Source: Roseinatronobacter monicus
GTDB lineage: Bacteria > Pseudomonadota > Alphaproteobacteria > Rhodobacterales > Rhodobacteraceae
Reading direction: 5' to 3'
Length of the DNA: 64,000 bases
NCBI RefSeq assembly: GCF_006716865.1
Contig: NZ_VFPT01000001.1
Coordinates: forward strand, 3,591,001 to 3,655,000
The translations under genes and the position numbers were made by a program. The notes under the pieces were generated by a model, which worked only from the letters and a program-made list of their open reading frames with translations, was not told where the DNA came from and ran no database searches. Positions 63,371-64,000 of the stretch are shown piece after piece (the first letter of the stretch is position 1; every line of letters begins with the position of its first letter).

Positions 63371-64000
63371 TCTGCGACGCGCTGGGTTGCGTCAGTCGGG
63401 CGCGCTTGCGGCGTGCGCCCGACACCGTCATAGGCGATGAACCTTGCCGCCAATGCGTCAGCGCGGTCATAGATGTTGCGCAGATCGGCCAAGCGCGCAT
63501 GTGTCATGCTGCTTGCCAGACGCTTCAGGTCCAGTGCGCGAAACTGGTTCCATTCGGTCAGGATCAGCAAGCAATCCGCACCCTCAGTGGCGGCATAGGG
63601 ATCATCTAGCCAGTCAACGCCGGGCAGCAGGGCCGCCCCCTCGCGCGCGCCATGGGGGTCGACCACACGCACGCGCGCCCCCCCGCCCACCAATGCCGGG
63701 ATGACTGTCAGCGAGGGGGCGTCGCGCATGTCATCCGTCTCTGGCTTGAAGGTCACGCCGAGCACGGCAATCGTCTTGCCGTTTACAGAGCCGTCGCAGA
63801 GGTCCAGAACCTTGTCGATCATGCGCCGCTTGGTGAGGTCATTCACTGCGATGACCGTTTCGGTAATGCGCTGGGGCACGCCATGTTCCTGACCGATCCG
63901 CGCAAGCGCGCTTGTATCCTTGGGAAAGCACGACCCGCCATAACCGGGGCCGGCATGCAGGAACTTGTTGCCGATGCGTCCGTCCAGCCCCATGCCCTTG
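63367..64000 (-). CDS. UDP-glucose/GDP-mannose 6-dehydrogenase, C-terminal part (runs off window)
   Basis: The visible 211 or so C-terminal residues include the catalytic cysteine loop HAGPGYGGSCFPKDTSAL, the FKPETDDMRDAPSL motif and the C-terminal UDP-binding domain. The N-terminal NAD-binding domain lies beyond 64000. With the adjacent epimerase of UDP-glucuronate type, UDP-glucose 6-dehydrogenase is the likelier identity. Confidence 0.9.
   Translation of the reverse strand, partial: KGMGLDGRIGNKFLHAGPGYGGSCFPKDTSALARIGQEHGVPQRITETVIAVNDLTKRRMIDKVLDLCDGSVNGKTIAVLGVTFKPETDDMRDAPSLTVIPALVGGGARVRVVDPHGAREGAALLPGVDWLDDPYAATEGADCLLILTEWNQFRALDLKRLASSMTHARLADLRNIYDRADALAARFIAYDGVGRTPQARPTDATQRVAE

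Overview
The window is high-GC DNA from an alphaproteobacterium, most likely a member of the Rhodobacterales. The evidence is the C4-pathway hemA, putA divergent from an Lrp-type putR, the aerobic cobalamin genes (cobG, cobF, cobN, cobS) and a phage/GTA-like spike-base protein of the type known from Rhodobacter capsulatus. The exact genus cannot be read from the sequence.

Left end (1-6.4 kb): two insertions. An IS630-family element (78-1315) sits in a CTAG site inside a small entericidin-type lipoprotein gene. An IS1634-like element (1862-6172, 6-bp duplication TGGGCT) interrupts exoD. Removing either element plus one duplicated target copy restores the host reading frame exactly. The IS1634-like element itself carries a 2413-bp passenger (2240-4652) that encodes a large serine recombinase and lies inside the codon for the inferred catalytic glutamate of the transposase.

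Middle (6.4-43.8 kb): mostly housekeeping genes. They are cobS, a P450 with an M20 peptidase, hemA, a rodZ-like gene, ispG, putA/putR, efp, prs, nfeD/SPFH, and an acyl-CoA ligase/DsbA-like/MFS operon with a divergent XRE-cupin regulator. A long leftward cobalamin cluster follows (cytochrome c'-like, hupE-like, DUF1636-like, cobW, cobN, G, H, I, J, L, E, M, B, A, F, with cobK on the opposite strand). A cobalamin riboswitch at about 43.57-43.75 kb precedes it, so corrin-ring synthesis, cobalt insertion and presumed cobalt uptake are probably repressed together by B12.

Right end (44-64 kb): a surface-polysaccharide locus. It has wza-wzb-wzc, three glycosyltransferases, an EpsG-like polymerase candidate, a flippase, dTDP-rhamnose genes (rfbD, rfbB and an rfbC with an apparent one-base deletion), a UDP-glucuronate epimerase-like gene and a UDP-sugar dehydrogenase that runs off the window. 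A three-gene rightward phage-like cassette (spike-base protein, glycine-rich protein, fibre-associated protein) lies within this locus. Its third gene is interrupted by a second, diverged IS1634-like element (49616-53922, duplication AGACCA), which carries a nearly identical copy of the recombinase passenger (51134-53546) in exactly the same codon.

The most notable system is this nested element: a serine-recombinase mobile unit that has entered two different IS elements at the same catalytic codon, with junctions that predict a GA crossover core and exact restoration of the transposase on excision. The two copies are inverted relative to each other and flank about 46 kb that contains the cobalamin genes.
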